Positions 16,653-33,912 of a DNA stretch of 64,000 bases are shown here, one piece after another. Where the stretch lies: NCBI GenBank assembly GCA_963726995.1, contig CAVSEP010000006.1, positions 124,001-188,000 of the forward strand. The letters run 5' to 3'. Position 1 is the stretch's first letter. Every line of letters begins with the position of its first letter. The notes beneath the pieces were generated by a model. That model did not search any database and was not told the DNA's origin. It worked only from the letters and a program-made list of their open reading frames with translations. Source of the stretch: DAIDKA01 sp963726995. GTDB taxonomy: Bacteria; Pseudomonadota; Gammaproteobacteria; Steroidobacterales; Steroidobacteraceae. The translations under genes and the position numbers were made by a program.

Positions 16653-17384
16653 CTACTTCTTCCCGGCCTTGGCCGGGTTGGGCGCCTTGCCGGCAGGGGC
16701 CTGCTTGGTCGGCGCAATCGTCTTGCGGCCGGCCTGGCGCTGGGCCTTCACGGAGCTGCGCACGATCACCTGGCCACCCTCGGAACCCGGCACGGCGCCG
16801 CGGATCAGGAGGAGGTTGCGCTCCAGGTCCACTTCGACCACTTTCAGATTTTCGATGGTGCGACGCACAACACCCATATGGCCCGACATGCGCTTGCCCT
16901 GGAACACCCGGCCCGGCGTCTGGCGCTGGCCGATGGAGCCGGGGGTGCGGTGGGCCAGGGACACGCCGTGGGTGGCATGGTGGCCGCCGAAGTTGTGGCG
17001 CTTCATGGTGCCGGCGAAGCCCTTGCCGATGGTGGTGCCGGTGACGTCGACGATTTCGCCAACCTTGAACCGGTCAACCGTCAGCGTGGCGCCTTCCTTC
17101 AGGTCCGCACCCTCACCCTCGGTGAGGCGGAATTCCATCAGACCCCGGCCCGGGCTCACGGCAGCCTTCGCCAGGTGCCCGGTGGCCGCCTTGGAGAGCA
17201 GCTGGGGGCGCTTGGTGCCGAAGGCGACCTGCACGGCGCGGTAGCCGTCGGTTTCCTTGGATTTCAGCTGCGTGACGCGGTTGGGCAGCACTTCGATGAC
17301 GGTCACGGGGATGGTCTCGCCGGCGTCCGTAAACACCCGCGTCATACCCGCCTTGCGACCGACCAGACCTATAGAGTTTTTCAT
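16653..17384 (-). CDS. rplC: 50S ribosomal protein L3
   Basis: 243 residues: IGLVGRKAGMTRVFTDAGETIPVTVIE, the GKGFAGTMKRHNFGGHHATHG loop that approaches the peptidyl transferase centre (its Gln is the PrmB site in E. coli), and GRVFQGKRMSGHMG. The roughly 30 extra residues against E. coli form a C-terminal Lys/Pro/Ala tail (PTKQAPAGKAPNPAKAGKK). It is separated from rpsJ by 308 bp that hold a promoter and leader, so in this genome rplC probably begins its own transcript. Confidence 0.97.
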   Translation of the reverse strand: MKNSIGLVGRKAGMTRVFTDAGETIPVTVIEVLPNRVTQLKSKETDGYRAVQVAFGTKRPQLLSKAATGHLAKAAVSPGRGLMEFRLTEGEGADLKEGATLTVDRFKVGEIVDVTGTTIGKGFAGTMKRHNFGGHHATHGVSLAHRTPGSIGQRQTPGRVFQGKRMSGHMGVVRRTIENLKVVEVDLERNLLLIRGAVPGSEGGQVIVRSSVKAQRQAGRKTIAPTKQAPAGKAPNPAKAGKK

Positions 17385-17603
17385 GGGCTGAAATTCACAA
17401 AAACTGGTGCCCAGACACCCTCTTTAAGGCGGCGCCTGTTCACATCCGTAAGGTTCATCCGGTGGAGGAAAGTCCACGCAAGACCCCTGCGAGCCGGACC
17501 GGCCGCAGGATTCTCGAGTGGTCTTGGCGTCCTTTTGACCGCCAACCTCGCCCGACGCTGCTTTCGCAGCAAAACCGCCTCGGGGTTGCCCCCCGGCGGA
17601 AAA
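17385..17603 (-). promoter_or_regulatory. Structured 5' leader of the rplC-led S10 operon
   Basis: About 220 nt between the promoter's expected start point and the rplC ATG carry consecutive hairpins on the minus strand: CCGCC...GGCGG with an inner GGGG/CCCC (17575-17599), GCTGC-GAAA-GCAGC (17557-17570), TTGGCG/CGCCAA (about 17525-17548), CCTGCG/CGCAGG (about 17486-17510) and GTGGA/TCCAC. No convincing coding sequence is present. By analogy with the E. coli S10 leader it may be the L4-responsive autoregulatory RNA, but I cannot match it to that fold. Confidence 0.5.
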
Positions 17604-17611
17604 GGTCGCGC

Positions 17612-17640
17612 AGTATACGAAGCGACCCCGCCGTGCACAA
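17612..17640 (-). promoter_or_regulatory. Sigma-70 promoter upstream of rplC
   Basis: Minus strand: TTGTGC (17640-17635), a 17-bp spacer, then TATACT (17617-17612). The following discriminator GCGCGACC is GC-rich, as in ppGpp-sensitive ribosomal promoters. It lies between rpsJ and rplC. Confidence 0.75.
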
Positions 17641-17673
17641 GCCCGAAAACCGGCCCATCGGGCCGTTTCGGGC
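17641..17673 (-). terminator. Long hairpin after rpsJ, possible terminator
   Basis: Arms GCCCGAAA-CGGCCC and GGGCCG-GTTTTCGGGC with a GAT loop, just past the rpsJ stop, preceded by a smaller GGGC/GCCC stem at 17679-17693. The T run lies inside the 3' arm and not after it, so termination efficiency is uncertain. It abuts the -35 box of the next promoter. Confidence 0.45.
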
Positions 17674-17692
17674 GTTTTGGGCCTTAAAAGCC

Positions 17693-18004
17693 CTAGTTCA
17701 GCTTGATCTGAACGTCGACGCCGGCCGGCAGCTCCAGCTTCATCAGCGCGTCCACCGTCTTGTCGGTGGGGTTCAGGATGTCCATCAGGCGCTTGTGGGT
17801 GCGCAGCTCGAACTGGTCGCGCGCATCCTTGTCGGAGTGCGGGGAGACCAGCAGGGTGAAGCGTTCCATCTTGGTCGGCAGGGGCACGGGGCCCTTGACG
17901 GTGGCGCCGGTGCGCTTGGCCGTCTCGACGATCTCGCGAGCCGAGTTGTCGATCAGACGGTGGTCGAACGCCTTCAGGCGGATACGGATGTTCTGGTTGG
18001 CCAT
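17693..18004 (-). CDS. rpsJ: 30S ribosomal protein S10 / NusE
   Basis: 103 residues: NQNIRIRLKAFDHRLIDNSAREIVETAKRTGA and GPVPLPTKMERFTLL, standard length. S10 is both a 30S head protein and, as NusE with NusB, part of antitermination complexes. It lies 18 bp after tuf, so it is cotranscribed with the str operon here and not with rplC. Confidence 0.98.
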   Translation of the reverse strand: MANQNIRIRLKAFDHRLIDNSAREIVETAKRTGATVKGPVPLPTKMERFTLLVSPHSDKDARDQFELRTHKRLMDILNPTDKTVDALMKLELPAGVDVQIKLN

Positions 18005-18015
18005 TTTACTTTAAT

Positions 18016-19214
<1,199 letters not shown>

Positions 19215-19241
19215 TGGGAATCCTCTCGTGCGGCAAGCTGA

Positions 19242-21329
19242 TTAGTATTTGATGATTGAGTCTGCGATGTTCGGCGGCACTTCGACGTACTTGGAAAACT
19301 CCATCGTGAAGGTCGCGCGACCCTGGCTCATGGAGCGCACGGTCGTGGCGTAGCCGAACATCTCGGCGAGCGGGACGTCGGCCAGGATGGCCTTGCCCGC
19401 TGCCGAGTCTTCCATGCCGGTGATCTGCCCGCGCCGGCGATTCAGATCCCCGATGACGTCTCCTGAGTACTCCTCGGGAGTGACCACTTCGACCTTCATG
19501 ATGGGCTCGAGAATCACGGGTTTCGCACGGCGAAAGCCGTCCTTGAAACCCATGGAGCCGGCGATCTTGAAGGCCATCTCGTTCGAATCGACATCGTGGT
19601 AGGAACCGTCGAACAGCGTGACCTTCACGTCCACGACAGGGTAGCCCGCCATCACCCCGGTCTCGACCGCTTCCTTGATGCCCTTGTCGATGGCCGGAAT
19701 GAACTCGCGCGGCACGGTACCGCCGACGATGCCGTTGATGAACTCATAGCCCTTGCCCTGTTCATTGGGCTCGAGCTTCAGCCATACATGGCCGTACTGG
19801 CCGCGGCCGCCGGACTGGCGCACGAACTTGCCTTCCGATTCGACGGTGCCGCGGATGGTCTCGCGATAGGCCACCTGGGGCTTGCCCACGTTGGCCTCGA
19901 CCTTGAACTCGCGCTTCATGCGATCGACGATGATTTCCAGGTGCAGCTCGCCCATGCCGGCGATGATCGTCTGGCCGGACTCAGGATCGGTGCTCATGCG
20001 AAAGGAGGGATCCTCCTTGGCGAGGCGCTGCAGCGCCATGCCCATCTTTTCCTGATCGACCTTGGTGCGCGGCTCGATGGCCACCGAAATCACCGGCGCC
20101 GGGAACACGATCTTCTCCAGCGTGATCTGCTTGTCCAGGTCGCACAGCGTATCCCCGGTGATCACATCCTTCAGGCCCACCGCGGCGGCGATGTCCCCGG
20201 CGCGCACCTCCTTCAGTTCCGTGCGCTCGCTGGCGTGCATCTGCAGCAGCCGGCCGATGCGTTCCTTCTTCTCCTTGATGGGCACGAACACGGTGTCATT
20301 GGTATGCAGCGTGCCCGAATAGACGCGGAAGAAGGTCAGGTTGCCGACGAAGGGGTCATTGAGGATCTTGAAGGCCAGCGCCGCAAACGGCGCATCGTCG
20401 TTAGGCAAGCGGGTCTCGACCTCCCCGCGGGGACCCAAGCCCTTGATGGGCGGCATTTCCACCGGCGAGGGCATGAATTCGATGATGGCATCCAGCAGCG
20501 CCTGCACGCCCTTGTTCTTGAAGGCGGTGCCCAGCATGCACAGCACGATCTCGTTGCGGATCGAACGCAGCCGCAGGCCCGAGCGGATCTCCTCGTCCGA
20601 AAGCGTCGCGCCTTCCAGGTACTTGTTGGTCAGGGCCTCGTTGCCCTCGGCGGCCGCCTCGATCATCAGCGTGCGGTAGCGGTTGGCCTGCGCGCGCAGT
20701 TCTTCGGGAATCTCGCCGTATTCGAACTTCATCCCCTGGGTTTCCATGTCCCAGTAGATGGCCTTCATGCGGATCAGGTCGACCACGCCCTCGAACTTCT
20801 CCTCCGCGCCGATCGGGATCTGGATGGGCACGGGGTTGCCGCGCAGGCGGGTCCTGATCTGCTCGACGCAGCGGAAGAAGTCGGCCCCCGCGCGGTCCAT
20901 CTTGTTGATGAAGGCGATGCGCGGTACGGCGTAGCGGTTCATCTGCCGCCAGACCGTCTCGGACTGGGGCTGCACGCCGGAGACGGCGCAGAACAGCGCC
21001 ACGGCGCTGTCGAGCACCCGCAGGCTGCGCTCGACTTCGATGGTGAAGTCGACATGCCCCGGGGTATCGATGATGTTGATGCGGTGCTGCGGGAAGGTGC
21101 CGTCCATGCCCTTCCAGAAACAGGTGGTGGCGGCCGCCGTGATGGTGATGCCGCGCTCCTGCTCCTGCTCCATGTAGTCCATGACGGCGGCTCCGTCATG
21201 CACCTCGCCGATTTTGTGCGAGACCCCCGTGTAGAACAGGATGCGCTCAGTCGTGGTCGTCTTCCCCGCGTCGATGTGCGCAGAGATGCCGATGTTGCGA
21301 TAGCGCTCTATGGGGGTTGTGCGGGGCAC
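19242..21329 (-). CDS. fusA: Elongation factor G
   Basis: 695 residues, full length. G1 AHIDAGKTTTTERILFYTG, switch region RGITITAAATTCFW, G3 DTPGH, G4 NKMDRAG, and domain IV SGGRGQYGHVWLKLEP. Catalyses translocation and, with RRF, ribosome recycling. str operon, between rpsG and tuf (28 bp). Confidence 0.98.
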   Translation of the reverse strand: MPRTTPIERYRNIGISAHIDAGKTTTTERILFYTGVSHKIGEVHDGAAVMDYMEQEQERGITITAAATTCFWKGMDGTFPQHRINIIDTPGHVDFTIEVERSLRVLDSAVALFCAVSGVQPQSETVWRQMNRYAVPRIAFINKMDRAGADFFRCVEQIRTRLRGNPVPIQIPIGAEEKFEGVVDLIRMKAIYWDMETQGMKFEYGEIPEELRAQANRYRTLMIEAAAEGNEALTNKYLEGATLSDEEIRSGLRLRSIRNEIVLCMLGTAFKNKGVQALLDAIIEFMPSPVEMPPIKGLGPRGEVETRLPNDDAPFAALAFKILNDPFVGNLTFFRVYSGTLHTNDTVFVPIKEKKERIGRLLQMHASERTELKEVRAGDIAAAVGLKDVITGDTLCDLDKQITLEKIVFPAPVISVAIEPRTKVDQEKMGMALQRLAKEDPSFRMSTDPESGQTIIAGMGELHLEIIVDRMKREFKVEANVGKPQVAYRETIRGTVESEGKFVRQSGGRGQYGHVWLKLEPNEQGKGYEFINGIVGGTVPREFIPAIDKGIKEAVETGVMAGYPVVDVKVTLFDGSYHDVDSNEMAFKIAGSMGFKDGFRRAKPVILEPIMKVEVVTPEEYSGDVIGDLNRRRGQITGMEDSAAGKAILADVPLAEMFGYATTVRSMSQGRATFTMEFSKYVEVPPNIADSIIKY

Positions 21330-21354
21330 GGTTCAAGCGGCGCTACGCCGATCA

Positions 21355-21834
21355 TTACCAGCGGTAGTGCGCAAAGGCCTTGTTGGCCTCCGCCATGCGG
21401 TGGGTGTCCTCGCGCTTGCGCACGGCGGAACCGCGGCTCTCGGCGGCATCCATCAGCTCATGGGCCAGGCGGAAGGCCATGGACTTCTCGGAGCGCGCGC
21501 GGGCGGCTTCGATCATCCAGCGCATGGCGAGCGTCTGGCGACGGGTGGAACGCACTTCGACGGGCACCTGGTAGGTGGCGCCGCCGACCCGGCGGGACTT
21601 CACCTCGACCACCGGCTTCACGTTGTCGAGCGCGGTCGACAGCACTTCGATGGCCTCGGGGCCCTTCTTGCCGGTCTTCTCGGCGATGCGATCCAGGGCG
21701 CCGTAGATGATGCGTTCGGCGGCGGACTTCTTGCCGCTCTTCATGATGACGTTCATGAACTTGGCCAGCATCAGGTTGCTGTACTTGGGGTCCGGGAGAA
21801 TGACTCGGACGGGAGCTTGTGCTCTGCGCGACAT
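21355..21834 (-). CDS. rpsG: 30S ribosomal protein S7
   Basis: 159 residues: VRVILPDPKYSNLMLAKFMNVIM, VKSRRVGGATYQVPVEVR, RMAEANKAFAHYRW at the C-terminus. A primary 16S rRNA binder for the head and the str operon repressor in E. coli. 18 bp after rpsL. Confidence 0.98.
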   Translation of the reverse strand: MSRRAQAPVRVILPDPKYSNLMLAKFMNVIMKSGKKSAAERIIYGALDRIAEKTGKKGPEAIEVLSTALDNVKPVVEVKSRRVGGATYQVPVEVRSTRRQTLAMRWMIEAARARSEKSMAFRLAHELMDAAESRGSAVRKREDTHRMAEANKAFAHYRW

Positions 21835-21852
21835 GGTTAATTCCTTACCGGA

Positions 21853-22227
21853 TCACTTCTTCGGGCGCTTGGCGCCGTACTTGGAACGACTCTGCTTGCG
21901 CGCGGCGACGCCGGCGCAGTCCAGGGAGCCACGCACCGTGTGGTAGCGCACGCCCGGCAGATCCTTCACGCGGCCCCCGCGGATCAGCACCACCGAGTGC
22001 TCCTGCAGGTTGTGGCCCTCACCGCCGATGTAGCTGGTGACTTCGTAGCCGTTGGTGAGGCGCACGCGGCACACCTTGCGCAGGGCCGAATTGGGCTTCT
22101 TCGGGGTGACGGTGTAGACGCGCGTGCAGACGCCGCGCTTCTGGGGAGCAGCCCCGAGTGCCGGCACCTTCGTTTTTTCCGCCCCGGAGCTTCTCGGCTG
22201 CCGGATGAGCTGACCTGTGGTGGCCAT
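21853..22227 (-). CDS. rpsL: 30S ribosomal protein S12
   Basis: 124 residues when begun at MATTGQLIRQPR (22227), the family start; a longer in-frame extension runs into the leader hairpin. Decoding loops TPKKPNSALRK and GRVKDLPGVRYHTVRG carry the lysines that determine streptomycin response (wild-type residues present). First gene of the str operon. Confidence 0.98.
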   Translation of the reverse strand: MATTGQLIRQPRSSGAEKTKVPALGAAPQKRGVCTRVYTVTPKKPNSALRKVCRVRLTNGYEVTSYIGGEGHNLQEHSVVLIRGGRVKDLPGVRYHTVRGSLDCAGVAARKQSRSKYGAKRPKK

Positions 22228-22266
22228 TAATTCTCCAAAATACAACTTGTTACGCCTTAGACGAAA

Positions 22267-22297
22267 CACCGGGCCGTCTGGATAAGACGGCCCGGTG
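22267..22297 (-). terminator. Very stable hairpin between rpoC and rpsL (terminator or attenuator)
   Basis: A perfect 13-bp stem CACCGGGCCGTCT / AGACGGCCCGGTG with a 5-nt loop, followed on the minus strand by TTTCGTCT. It could end rpoBC transcripts, or attenuate the str promoter that lies upstream of it. The short T tract makes strict termination uncertain. Confidence 0.65.
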
Positions 22298-22357
22298 CAA
22301 CATAAAGGCGCTGTTTACGGCACGGCGAGTGACGGCCGGAACCGATAAAGGCCGGCG

Positions 22358-22386
22358 ATTCTAGGTACCGACCTCTATCGTGTCAA
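22358..22386 (-). promoter_or_regulatory. Sigma-70 promoter of the str operon
   Basis: Minus strand: consensus TTGACA (22386-22381), 17-bp spacer, TAGAAT (22363-22358), starting just after the rpoC stop. Transcription would begin near 22350 and pass the 22267-22297 hairpin before rpsL. Confidence 0.82.
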
Positions 22387-22397
22387 CCGGTTAGCCC

Positions 22398-26606
<4,209 letters not shown>

Positions 26607-26616
26607 GTTGCTTCCC

Positions 26617-30697
<4,081 letters not shown>

Positions 30698-30836
30698 CTG
30701 ATCACCTCGGAACGGAAAAAAGCGTGCGACGCGCAAGCCACCCGGAAACAACGGTCTCCAGGGCGCTGCGCACCTCACGCGGGGTGCGAATACACGGGGT
30801 AAAGCTGGGAATCGCCCATCTTACCCCAAAAATCAG

Positions 30837-30875
30837 GGCCTGTGGGGCCTGCACCTTAAGCGCGGGCCCCACGGG
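30837..30875 (-). terminator. rplL-rpoB attenuator hairpin
   Basis: An 11-bp stem (CCCGTGGGGCC / GGCCCCACAGG, one G-T pair) with a 15-nt loop, followed on the minus strand by CCTGATTTTTGG. A partial terminator in this position is known in E. coli, where it sets the ratio of L7/L12 to RNA polymerase; the same role is inferred here. Confidence 0.7.
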
Positions 30876-30917
30876 CAACGGATCGAAGGCTTGTTGAGCC
30901 CAATGACCCATGCGGCG

Positions 30918-31304
30918 TTACTTGATCTCCACCTTCGCGCCGACTTCTTCCAGCTTCTTCTTCATCGCGTCGGAATCGGCCTTGTTCACGCCTTCCTTCA
31001 CGTTCTGGGGAACGCCTTCGACCAGGTCCTTGGCTTCCTTCAGCCCTAAGCCGGTCAGCTCGCGGACCACCTTGATCACGCTCACTTTCTTGTCGGCCGG
31101 GTATTCCTTCAGGACCACGGTGAACTCGGTCTTCTCCTCGGCAGCAGGCGCGGCGGCGGCGGCGGCACCCGGAGCCGCGGCGGCGGCCACCGGGGCAGCG
31201 GCGGTCACGCCGAACTTCTTCTCCATGTCGGAGATCAGCTCGACGACCTCCAGAACGGTCATCTTGGAAATGGAATCGAGGATTTCGTCTTTAGATACGG
31301 CCAT
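30918..31304 (-). CDS. rplL: 50S ribosomal protein L7/L12
   Basis: 128 residues: N-terminal dimerisation helices (KDEILDSISKMTVLEVVELISDMEKKFGV, about 1-33), an Ala/Pro-rich hinge, and the C-terminal factor-binding domain (EKTEFTVVLKEY, LGLKEAKDLVEGVPQNVKEGV). Forms the stalk that recruits translational GTPases. 56 bp after rplJ. Confidence 0.98.
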   Translation of the reverse strand: MAVSKDEILDSISKMTVLEVVELISDMEKKFGVTAAAPVAAAAAPGAAAAAAPAAEEKTEFTVVLKEYPADKKVSVIKVVRELTGLGLKEAKDLVEGVPQNVKEGVNKADSDAMKKKLEEVGAKVEIK

Positions 31305-31360
31305 GTGGGGTCTCCAAATAAGGTTTCAAGACAATGGGTTGGAACCGGCGACGTCGCCGG

Positions 31361-31900
31361 TCATGAACCGCCCGCTGCGGCCTGTTTCTGGTCGCGGATG
31401 GCGGCGAGCGTTCTGGCCAGCTTGGGCAGAGGCTCATTGAGGGTTGCGACGAACTTCTGGATGGGCGCCTTCATGACGCCCAGCAGCATCGAGATCGCCT
31501 GGGCACGGGTGGGCAGGTTCGCCAGCTTCTCGATGTCCTTGCCCGGCAGCACCGAGCCGCCCAGGGACATGTGAGTCGCGACGAGCTTTTCGTTCGCCTT
31601 CGCGAAGTCCTTCACCACGCGCGCTGCCGCGCCCGGATCGTCCTTCGAGAAGGCGAGCACCAGCGGCCCCTTGAGTACCGTTCCGATGGTCTCGAACGCG
31701 GTACCTACCAGGGCCTTGCGCGCCAGCGTGTTCTTGACGACACGCATGTACACGCCCTGCGCACGCGCCTTGGCCCGCAGATCGGTCATCTGCGTCACCG
31801 TGAGCCCACGGTACTCGGCTGCGACCACGGACTGGGCTTTCGCCGCGACCGCGTTCACTTCCGCAACCAGCGCTTTCTTGTCTTCAAGGTTCAGTGGCAT
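31361..31900 (-). CDS. rplJ: 50S ribosomal protein L10
   Basis: 179 residues: MPLNLEDKKALVAEVNAVA, EYRGLTVTQMTDLRAKAR, VVKNTLARKAL, and a C-terminal helix that carries L7/L12 dimers. A strong GGAG stands before the ATG. The 259-bp upstream gap contains the L10 leader. Confidence 0.98.
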   Translation of the reverse strand: MPLNLEDKKALVAEVNAVAAKAQSVVAAEYRGLTVTQMTDLRAKARAQGVYMRVVKNTLARKALVGTAFETIGTVLKGPLVLAFSKDDPGAAARVVKDFAKANEKLVATHMSLGGSVLPGKDIEKLANLPTRAQAISMLLGVMKAPIQKFVATLNEPLPKLARTLAAIRDQKQAAAGGS

Positions 31901-32017
31901 TCATTTCTCCTGTCCTGAAGATCACTGTTACAAAACGGAAATCCCGGAATCGGGCTGCCCCGCTCCGACACTTCCACCCTTGACGGCGACCTTCACGACG
32001 CGGAGGGAAACCCCTTT

Positions 32018-32115
32018 GCCGTGTGCGGCGCACCATCTGCGCAGGCTTAAGCATTAAGAAACCTCCGTCTCCCCCGTTGGCCGGTTGAGACTGGTTTCGC
32101 CTGCGGTCTTTGACT
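32018..32115 (-). promoter_or_regulatory. L10 leader (ribosomal protein L10-L12 binding RNA)
   Basis: On the minus strand the gap between rplA and rplJ contains AAAGACCGCAGGCG (32111-32098) paired across a variable arm with GCCTGCGCAGATGGTG (about 32046-32031). I recognise this pairing and the AGA..GGUG internal-loop sequence from the L10 leader family. In E. coli the L10-L12 complex binds such a structure and represses rplJL translation. A covariance-model search would settle the exact ends. Confidence 0.75.
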
Positions 32116-32159
32116 GCCGGCGCCTTCGACAAGCGCCGGACCGCAAAACTTCGCTTTCG

Positions 32160-32861
32160 TTAGACAGCCGCAGCGGTGAGGCTGGACTGATCGACCACCA
32201 CGCCCGGTCCCATGGTCGAGGACAGCGTGACGCGCTTGAGGTACTGACCCTTGGCCGCAGCCGGCTTCGCCTTCTGCAGATCATTGATCAGCGCCTGGAG
32301 GTTCTCCTTCAGCGCCGTCGGCTCGAAACTCGCCTTGCCGATGGTGCAATGGACGATGCCGGCCTTGTCGACGCGGTAGCGCACCTGGCCGGACTTGGCG
32401 TTGCGCACCGCTCCTGCGACATCCGGGCTCACGGTGCCGACCTTGGGGTTCGGCATCAGGCCGCGGGGACCTAAGATCTGGCCGAGCTGTCCCACCACGC
32501 GCATGGCGTCGGGGCTGGCGATGACCACATCGAAATTGATCTGCCCGGCCTTCACCTGGGCAGCCAGGTCATCCATGCCGACGATGTCGGCACCGGCGGC
32601 CTTGGCCAGTTCCTGGTTCTTGCCCGAGGTGAACACGGCCACGCGCACGGTCTTGCCGATGCCATGCGGCATCACGGTGGAACCGCGCACCTGCTGATCG
32701 GACTTGCTGGCATCGATGCCTAAGTTAACGGCGGCATCCACCGACTCGTTGAACTTGGAGGTCGCCAGTTCCTTGACGATCTTCAGCGCATCCTCGATGG
32801 GGTACTGCTTGCCCGGCTGGATCTTGCCCTGCCAGGTCTTGAGTCGCTTGCTGAGCGCCAT
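32160..32861 (-). CDS. rplA: 50S ribosomal protein L1
   Basis: 233 residues from MALSKRLKTWQGK (32861). Motifs FNESVDAAVNLGIDASKSDQQVRG and GPRGLMPNPKVGTV are diagnostic. Forms the mobile L1 stalk at the E site and represses its own operon in E. coli. The ATG follows the rplK stop after one base (TAA C ATG). Confidence 0.98.
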   Translation of the reverse strand: MALSKRLKTWQGKIQPGKQYPIEDALKIVKELATSKFNESVDAAVNLGIDASKSDQQVRGSTVMPHGIGKTVRVAVFTSGKNQELAKAAGADIVGMDDLAAQVKAGQINFDVVIASPDAMRVVGQLGQILGPRGLMPNPKVGTVSPDVAGAVRNAKSGQVRYRVDKAGIVHCTIGKASFEPTALKENLQALINDLQKAKPAAAKGQYLKRVTLSSTMGPGVVVDQSSLTAAAV

Positions 32862-32862
32862 G

Positions 32863-33294
32863 TTAGAGGCCCTCCACGTCAACGCCCATGCTGCGGGCGG
32901 TGCCCGCGATGGTGCGAATCGCCGCTTCCATGTTCGCGGCCGTCAGGTCCGGCTGCTTGGTGGTGGCGACTTCCTGGATCTGCTTGCGCGTGATCTTGCC
33001 GACCTTGTTGGTGTTCGGCGCGCCACTGCCCTTCTCGATGCCGATCGCCTTGCGGATCAGCACCGAGGCGGGCGGGGTCTTCATGATGAAGGTGAAGCTG
33101 CGATCCGAGTACACCGTGATGATCACGGGAATCGGCAAGCCCTTCTCCAGCTTCTGGGTCTGCGCATTGAACTGCTTGCAGAACTCCATGATGTTGACGC
33201 CCTGCTGGCCCAATGCCGGACCGATCGGCGGCGAGGGGTTCGCGGAACCCGCCGGCACCTGCAGCTTGATATAGCCCTGTACTTTCTTTGCCAT
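32863..33294 (-). CDS. rplK: 50S ribosomal protein L11
   Basis: 143 residues from MAKKVQGYIKLQVPAG (33294). Contains the Pro-rich PSPPIGPALGQQGVNIMEFCK and the C-terminal rRNA-binding domain (GKITRKQIQEVATTKQPDL). Part of the GTPase-associated centre and needed for RelA activation. Confidence 0.98.
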   Translation of the reverse strand: MAKKVQGYIKLQVPAGSANPSPPIGPALGQQGVNIMEFCKQFNAQTQKLEKGLPIPVIITVYSDRSFTFIMKTPPASVLIRKAIGIEKGSGAPNTNKVGKITRKQIQEVATTKQPDLTAANMEAAIRTIAGTARSMGVDVEGL

Positions 33295-33373
33295 TACTCG
33301 CTCTCCCGGGTGCATGCGGCCCCTCATTCAAGAGGTAGCCTCCCCGTGTTATGGCGCCATTGCGCCGGAAAAC

Positions 33374-33907
33374 TTACGCCTTCTCGACCTGCGAGAAATC
33401 CAGCTCCACCGGAGTGGATCGTCCCAGGATCTGCACCGCCACCTGCAGGCGGTTCTTCTCGTAATTCACGCTCTCGACCACACCGTTGAAGTCGTTGAAC
33501 GGCCCATCGACCACGCGCACGACTTCGCCGGGCTCGAACAGCACCTTCGGCCGCGGCTTGTCGACGCCTTCCTCGACGCGACGCAGGATCTGCATCGCCT
33601 CCTTGTCGGTGATGGCCGCCGGCTTGTCGGACGTGCCGCCGATGAACCCCAGGACCTTGGGCACATCGCGCACCAGGTGCCAGGTCTCCTCGTCCATCTC
33701 CATCTGCACCAGCACGTAGCCGGGGTAGAACTTGCGTTCGCTCTTGCGCTTCTGGCCGTCGCGCATCTCCACCACTTCTTCGGTAGGCACCAGGATCTCG
33801 CCGAACTTCGGCTCCAGGTTCTGGCGCTTGATGCGGTCCTTCAGTGACTCCGCGACGCGATGCTCGAAATTCGAGTACGCGTGGACTACATACCAACGCA
33901 AAGCCAT
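33374..33907 (-). CDS. nusG: Transcription termination/antitermination factor NusG
   Basis: 177 residues from MALRWYVVHAYSNFE. N-terminal NGN domain (KFGEILVPTEEVVEMRDGQ, FYPGYVLVQMEMDEETWHLVR) and a C-terminal KOW domain (FEPGEVVRVVDGPFNDFNGVVE). Binds beta' to suppress pausing and links to Rho or S10. It lies 5 bp after secE. Confidence 0.98.
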   Translation of the reverse strand: MALRWYVVHAYSNFEHRVAESLKDRIKRQNLEPKFGEILVPTEEVVEMRDGQKRKSERKFYPGYVLVQMEMDEETWHLVRDVPKVLGFIGGTSDKPAAITDKEAMQILRRVEEGVDKPRPKVLFEPGEVVRVVDGPFNDFNGVVESVNYEKNRLQVAVQILGRSTPVELDFSQVEKA

Positions 33908-33912
33908 GCCTA

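Noticed and set aside
17463..17476. GGAGGAAAGTCC-like string resembling a conserved RNase P RNA segment
   Set aside because: Only about 12 bases match and the flanks show none of the other conserved RNase P RNA regions. It lies inside the rplC leader on the opposite strand.
17381..17638. Small open frame on the minus strand between rpsJ and rplC
   Set aside because: It covers the promoter and hairpins, has no domain or good ribosome site, and its composition is non-coding-like.
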